A stretch of DNA of 64,000 nt from Chromatiaceae bacterium (GTDB lineage: Bacteria; Pseudomonadota; Gammaproteobacteria; Chromatiales; Chromatiaceae), in contig JALWWO010000009.1 in NCBI GenBank assembly GCA_027078745.1, positions 1 through 64,000 on the forward strand. Direction: 5' to 3'. The translations under genes were made by a program, and so were the position numbers. Below are positions 59,606-64,000 of this stretch, in pieces (position 1 is the stretch's first letter; every line of letters starts with the position of its first letter). A model generated the notes under the pieces. The model made no database searches. It saw only the letters and a list, made by a program, of their open reading frames with translations, and was not told where the DNA came from.

Positions 59606-61423
59606 ATGCCTTCCCTGCGCAAGATCGGTGCCCAATATGTCGACGAGGTTTCCAGCAGCCATCGGAGTCTAGTGGAAAAGGCCCTCTACATGCGCGCCCA
59701 GAGTTATCTGGCGGAGATCAAATCCAGTCTATTGCTGGAGACGATCTTTGAAGTAGACGGGCATCGCCAGGTGCTCAAGCATACGAACGAGCGCTTGGCC
59801 GCTGCCTTGCAGGAACTGGAGCAAAAAAAAGTGGAACTTGCCGCAGAGGTAGCCCGGCGCAAAGCGATCTTTGACACAGAAGGGGTCGGCGTGCTGGTGT
59901 TCGATCGGCAGGGATATATCACGGATGTAAACGCAAGATTCCAAGAGATGATCGGTCGATCCCAGGAAATGCTCCTAGGGCAGACCTTGGAGACGCTCTT
60001 TCTGAAACCAGAACTCGATCGTTTTTGGGAAACGTTCTTCCAAAAAGACGGCAACCTCTCCACACTTCAACGAACGGAATTATCTCTGCGGGGACCAAAT
60101 GAGCGAACACTCTGGTGTGAAGTTACGATCCGCCCCATCCAGGTCGATTCGGATCCCACGGAATTTGTGAGCGTTTGGGTGGATATCAGCCGTCGGAGAG
60201 AAGCGGAAAGATCTTTGCGGGAGGCGAAGACGCGCGCAGAAAGTGCGAACCGGGCCAAGGGGCGCTTTCTCACCCATATGAGCCACGAGTTGCGCACGCC
60301 CCTAAATGCCATCCTCGGTTATGCCCAGCTCCTGCAATCCGATGAAACGCTGGACGAGGCTACGATTGACAAGCTATCGATCATCGAGCAGAGCGGTCGG
60401 TATCTCCTCACCTTGGTGAATGACCTCCTGGACATCGCCAAGATGGAAGCGGACAAGCTGGAGTTACACCCGAGCCCTATCCGACTGTCTGATTTCTGTG
60501 AAAATCTCCAGCAACTCTTCTACCCTCAGGCGGAGGAAAAGGGCCTGCAGCTCCATTGCAGACTCGAGGTGGGCGCTGCGGAAACGGTGCACGCGGACGA
60601 AAAATGTTTGCGTCGAATCCTCGTCAATCTCCTCCAGAACGCGATCAAATTTACGCCAGCTCCTGGGCGGGTGAGCTTGCGCATTCGCTCTTTCGGGCAG
60701 CCGTCCCCCGACGGGCAATACCGGATTCGCTTCGAGGTAGAAGACACGGGGATCGGTATCCCGTCTCAAGACCTAGAACGCATTTTCCAACCCTTCGAGC
60801 AACTCGAAACCGAGGAATATCATCGGGGCACCGGTCTCGGGCTCATGCTCGTCCGGCAGCTCGTGCAGCGCATGGGCGGGGAAATCCAGGTGCAGAGCAC
60901 CCCAGGTCAAGGCAGCTGCTTCTCTTTTGAACTGCTGCTGCCGGTGGGAGATGAGCATGCATCCGATTCAACGGATACCCCCACCCCGATGCGCTGGCAT
61001 TATCAAGGCCCGCGAAAGAGAGTCCTTGTCGTAGATGACGATATCTTCAACAGCCTATTGTTCCAATCCGTTTTGAAGAAGGCGGGATTCCTCGTAGAAC
61101 TCGCTTCCAGCGGGCAGGAGGCGATCGAACAGTTTCAGCGCCATCCACCGGATCTGGTCCTTTTGGATCTGCTCATGCCGGATCTGGATGGCTATCAGAC
61201 CTTAGCGGCACTGCGCCGGACGGTGCCCGGCCAATCGGTCCCCGTGGTGGCCGTTTCCGCAAATTTAGAAGCGGAAGAGCGAGCGCGTGCTTTGGCAGCG
61301 GGTTTCTCCGCCTTTCTGGGCAAACCCCTGCAGCTCGATGTCTTCTTCGATACCCTGGGGACCTTGCTCTCGTTAGAATGGGTGGATCCGCCCCAACCTG
61401 CTGCGCAGAACAGGCAGGATTGA
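59606..61423 (+). CDS. PAS-containing hybrid sensor histidine kinase
   Basis: 605 aa, no membrane helices. Coiled coil at 60-90, PAS at about 88-205 (AIFDTEGVGVLVFDRQGYIT), HisKA with MSHELRTPLNAILGYAQLL (phospho-His about 228), catalytic domain NLLQNAIKFTPAPG, DTGIGIPSQD and GTGLGLML. REC from about 472 (VLVVDDD) with phospho-Asp about 517 (LLDLLMPDLDGY). Start ATG 59606. Co-transcribed with the diiron protein; likely an O2/redox-sensing cytoplasmic pair. Confidence 0.92.
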   Translation: MPSLRKIGAQYVDEVSSSHRSLVEKALYMRAQSYLAEIKSSLLLETIFEVDGHRQVLKHTNERLAAALQELEQKKVELAAEVARRKAIFDTEGVGVLVFDRQGYITDVNARFQEMIGRSQEMLLGQTLETLFLKPELDRFWETFFQKDGNLSTLQRTELSLRGPNERTLWCEVTIRPIQVDSDPTEFVSVWVDISRRREAERSLREAKTRAESANRAKGRFLTHMSHELRTPLNAILGYAQLLQSDETLDEATIDKLSIIEQSGRYLLTLVNDLLDIAKMEADKLELHPSPIRLSDFCENLQQLFYPQAEEKGLQLHCRLEVGAAETVHADEKCLRRILVNLLQNAIKFTPAPGRVSLRIRSFGQPSPDGQYRIRFEVEDTGIGIPSQDLERIFQPFEQLETEEYHRGTGLGLMLVRQLVQRMGGEIQVQSTPGQGSCFSFELLLPVGDEHASDSTDTPTPMRWHYQGPRKRVLVVDDDIFNSLLFQSVLKKAGFLVELASSGQEAIEQFQRHPPDLVLLDLLMPDLDGYQTLAALRRTVPGQSVPVVAVSANLEAEERARALAAGFSAFLGKPLQLDVFFDTLGTLLSLEWVDPPQPAAQNRQD

Positions 61424-61810
61424 AAAAGGTCTTCCCCTGCACAGCCTGAGATCACCGGCGAAGCCGCGGGCAGGTTTTCACGGGCACAGCAGCCGCGCCT
61501 GTGCTCGTCGGAGTCTGTCCGGCCTGGAAAAAACAGGGCCTTCGGATTAAGCGCAAGCCCTGGTTTAAAGCGGGACCGGCGATCACAGGAGCTGACCGCC
61601 GCTCGATTTTCTGCAGTCATGCCCTCGCCTGTGCCGGAGCCATTCTTTTGTGTGTTGTATTCATCATGCAGGTTCTGCAGCGCTTCCCCCGATCGCGGGT
61701 CTCGGACAGCGGGGCCCAGATCTCAGTAAGCCACGCGCTCCAACCGGAGCTGAGCATCCCCGCACCTGATGATCAGGACGCACAAATCTTGCCCTTCGAG
61801 GGGGCGGGTG
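61424..61810. other. Intergenic stretch without a confident gene
   Basis: A plus-strand frame (61501-61917, 138 codons) contains one hydrophobic segment (ALACAGAILLCVVFIMQVLQ) but lacks a ribosome site and overlaps the EF-G-like gene by 107 bp, so I do not call it. A small palindrome CCTGA-TGA-TCAGG lies at 61765-61777. No terminator with a T run is visible for either flanking gene. Confidence 0.4.
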
Positions 61811-63856
61811 TCAGCCCTCGGGATGTTGGAAGGCCTCCTGCAGTTTCTTCTGGATGGCAGCGGGCACTGCTTCGTAATGGCTCAGCTCGATCTGGTAAGT
61901 GCCCTCGCCGCCGGTGAGGGATTTGAGCCGAGATTCATAGCCTTCCAATTCTGCCAAGGGCACTTCTCCTTCGAGGACGATGCGCCCATGCCCCCTGGAT
62001 TCACTGCCCAGAATGCGCCCCCGCCGTCCTGACAGATCGCCGGCGAGATCTCCCATGGCGCTGTCCTGGGCGGAGATGCGGATCTTCACGATGGGTTCCA
62101 GGATCACGGGCTTGGCTTTTTTCACCGCAGCCGCAAAGGCCCGACGGCCTGCGGTGACAAAGGCGATGTCCTTGGAGTCCACCGGATGGGACTTGCCATC
62201 GTAGAGGGTCACCCGAATATCCTGTAGGGGATAGCCTGCTACCACCCCTTCCGCCATCACTTGACGCACACCCTTTTCCACCGAGGGAATGAACTGGTTG
62301 GGGATCACCCCACCCACGATGGCATCCACAAATTCGAAGCCCGCCCCTCGTTCCAGGGGTTCCACCCGCAGAAAGACTTCTCCGAATTGGCCCGCGCCGC
62401 CGGTCTGCTTCTTGTGGCGGTGATGCCCTTCCGCCGGCGCGCTGATGGTCTCCCGATAGGGAATGCTCGGGGGCCTGGTATCCACCTCCACATGAAATTG
62501 CTCCTTCATGCGCCGCAGCAGGATCTTGAGATGCAGTTCTCCCAGTCCACGCATGACGGTTTCATTAGCGGCAGCATTGTGCTCCACATGAAAACAGGGA
62601 TCTTCGTCCTGGAGCTTGCGGAGGGCATCCGCGAGCTTCTGTTCATCTCCTCGCTTTTTTGGGGTAACTGCCAGCCCGAACAGGGGTACCGGACAAGCCA
62701 TGGTGTTGAGGTGGTAATGGTCTTCGTCATGGGAATCGTGGAGCACCGCATCGAAGTGCAATTCTTCCACTCGCGCCACCGCTAAAATGTCTCCGGGCAC
62801 CCCTTCTTCCACTTCGATCTGCTGCTTCCCATGCAAACGATAGAGATGATTGACCCGAAAGGGCTTCCGGGCGTTGCCGATGAAAAGCTGGCTGTTGGGG
62901 GTGATGCGCCCCTGATGGATGCGGAAGATTCCCAACTTACCCCGGAAAGGATCGTTGAGGATCTTGAAGACATGGGCGAGGGCATGGCGGTTGGGATCCG
63001 GATAGACCGTGACCGGCTCGGCCTCCGCCCCTTCTCCCTTCCGATAGGGGGGCGGGTTGCCCTCGGCGGGATTGGGCATGAGCCGCGCGAAGATCTCGAT
63101 GAGTTCGGGAATCCCTGCACCCGTCTTCCCAGAGGTGTAGCAGATGGGAATCAAATGAGCTTCCCGCAAGGCGGCTTCAAAGGCATCGTGGAGCTGTTCC
63201 GGTGCCAGTTCCTCCCCCTGTTCCAGATACAGTTCCATCAGCGCCTCATCCATCTCCACCACCTGATCGATGATTTGGCTGTGGGCGGTTTCCACCGAGG
63301 AGAAATCCACCGGTTCTCCACTGGGTTGAAAGAAGCAATCGATGACCCGCTTGCCTCCTTCTGCGGGCAGATTGATGGGCAGGCATTCGGCCCCGAAGTG
63401 TTCCCTCACCTGCTCGGTGAGGGCGGCGAGATCCACTTCTTCCCCATCGATCTGATTGATGATGATCATCCGGCAGAGATGGCGATGATCCACCGCCTGC
63501 ATCATGCGCTGGGTAACCGCTTCGATCCCCGCGCGAGCGTTGATGACAATCGCAGCGGTTTCCACCGCCGGTAGGATGGAGAGGCTCCGACCCAAAAAAT
63601 CGGGAAAACCCGGCGTATCGATCAGATTGACATGCTTGTCCTGAGCGTTGAAGCTGGTGATGCAGACATCCAGAGAATGGGCATATTCCTTTTCTATTGG
63701 ATCGAAATCGCAAACAGTCGTGCCCTTTTCTAGGCTCCCTGGTTCGGGGATCACACCGGCTTCGGCAAGCAGCGCTTCCACCAGGGTAGTTTTACCGGAA
63801 CCCGCATGACCGACGAGTGCAATGTTGCGCACGTTCTCTGGATTGTAGTCAGACAT
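61811..63856 (-). CDS. Elongation factor G-like translational GTPase
   Basis: 681-aa EF-G-like protein. GTPase motifs: GHAGSGKTTL (G1), DTPGFPDF (G3) and NQID in place of NKxD (G4), marking the EF-G-like side branch rather than canonical FusA. Domain IV and V blocks follow: QTGGAGQFGEVFLRVEPLE, GVIPNQFIPSVEKGVRQVM and GDLSGRRGRILGSESRG. ATG at 63856 (MSDYNPENVRNIALVGH) with AAAGG upstream. It stands alone, not in the rpsL-rpsG-fusA-tuf operon. Cellular role of this subfamily is unresolved. Confidence 0.92.
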   Translation of the reverse strand: MSDYNPENVRNIALVGHAGSGKTTLVEALLAEAGVIPEPGSLEKGTTVCDFDPIEKEYAHSLDVCITSFNAQDKHVNLIDTPGFPDFLGRSLSILPAVETAAIVINARAGIEAVTQRMMQAVDHRHLCRMIIINQIDGEEVDLAALTEQVREHFGAECLPINLPAEGGKRVIDCFFQPSGEPVDFSSVETAHSQIIDQVVEMDEALMELYLEQGEELAPEQLHDAFEAALREAHLIPICYTSGKTGAGIPELIEIFARLMPNPAEGNPPPYRKGEGAEAEPVTVYPDPNRHALAHVFKILNDPFRGKLGIFRIHQGRITPNSQLFIGNARKPFRVNHLYRLHGKQQIEVEEGVPGDILAVARVEELHFDAVLHDSHDEDHYHLNTMACPVPLFGLAVTPKKRGDEQKLADALRKLQDEDPCFHVEHNAAANETVMRGLGELHLKILLRRMKEQFHVEVDTRPPSIPYRETISAPAEGHHRHKKQTGGAGQFGEVFLRVEPLERGAGFEFVDAIVGGVIPNQFIPSVEKGVRQVMAEGVVAGYPLQDIRVTLYDGKSHPVDSKDIAFVTAGRRAFAAAVKKAKPVILEPIVKIRISAQDSAMGDLAGDLSGRRGRILGSESRGHGRIVLEGEVPLAELEGYESRLKSLTGGEGTYQIELSHYEAVPAAIQKKLQEAFQHPEG

Positions 63857-64000
63857 AATCAACCTTTTTTCTGGCAATCGGCACCGGACGGAACCGGCCT
63901 GGCTGGAATGGGGATCGGGAAAGGAGCATAACAAAGAAGCTCGATCCGTGCTATGCAGCCCCTGGCTTGTTCGTAGCATCCCTGGGGATCGTCTGCTATT

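Noticed and set aside
61501-61917. 138-codon plus-strand frame with one hydrophobic segment
   Set aside because: No ribosome site, overlaps the EF-G-like gene by 107 bp, C-terminal half is its antisense shadow.

Overview
The window is a gene-dense, mostly single-copy chromosomal segment of a gammaproteobacterium. Lines counted by hand are about 60-68% GC, with one clear AT-richer exception. The affiliation is inferred from gene order typical of the class: tpiA-secG-tRNA-Leu-nuoA..N, mreBCD-mrdA, trpGDC, folK-folB/plsY/tsaD/rpsU/yqeY and nnr-tsaE. The rubrerythrin/Fe-S/DUF3501 module and the oxygen-binding diiron protein with its kinase suggest a free-living, environmental, redox-active member (methanotroph or sulfur-oxidizer-like lineages). 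Genus cannot be decided from the sequence alone. No rRNA, CRISPR array, insertion sequence or prophage was seen.

Layout: 1-3322 holds a truncated zinc-ribbon gene divergent from nnr-tsaE-ycaR-kdsB. 3205-7529 (minus) is the cell-shape operon mreB-mreC-mreD-mrdA, whose 3' end overlaps kdsB by 118 bp. 7878-12237 (plus) holds gatC-gatA without gatB, an orphan TRAP-type binding protein, hemW and rpmE. 12239-14647 (minus) is trpG-trpD-trpC. 14885-18385 (plus) is a redox/peroxide module: rubrerythrin, a CCG-type Fe-S protein, DUF3501 and a di-heme cytochrome c peroxidase, closed by a strong terminator. 18429-34081 (minus) is the complete 14-gene complex I operon with a clear sigma-70 promoter and a structured leader. 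It is interrupted between nuoF and nuoG by a low-GC ParA/MinD-type ATPase gene, which I regard as the most unusual object in the window. 34389-36248 (minus) holds tRNA-Leu(GAG), secG, tpiA, a 65-aa conserved-looking small protein and tRNA-Gly(GCC). 36857-40213 (plus) holds rfbB, rfbA and purB. 40281-43982 holds an OmpA-type lipoprotein-like protein, folK, folB, plsY, tsaD and rpsU.

43984-49656 holds yqeY and then five two-component proteins in place of the usual dnaG-rpoD: an Hpt protein, an HD-GYP response regulator, a hybrid kinase, a DUF4388-REC protein, and a REC-kinase whose phospho-acceptor histidine is glutamine. 49748-55341 holds nadC, a DUF1631 protein, a small secreted cysteine protein, a cation/Ca2+ exchanger, a HAD phosphatase and hisC. 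55449-58819 (plus) is a tight gnd-znuA-znuC-znuB operon. 58867-61423 (plus) is an oxygen-binding diiron (metallo-beta-lactamase fold) protein followed by a PAS hybrid kinase. 61811-63856 (minus) is an EF-G-like GTPase.

Many convergent neighbours touch or overlap at their 3' ends without a terminator (kdsB/mrdA, rpmE/trpC, plsY/tsaD, Hpt/HD-GYP, kinase/REC, HAD/hisC). This is a recurrent architectural trait of this genome. Functionally the window mixes housekeeping (wall, tRNA modification, respiration, translation) with oxygen/peroxide handling and a c-di-GMP-linked signalling island.
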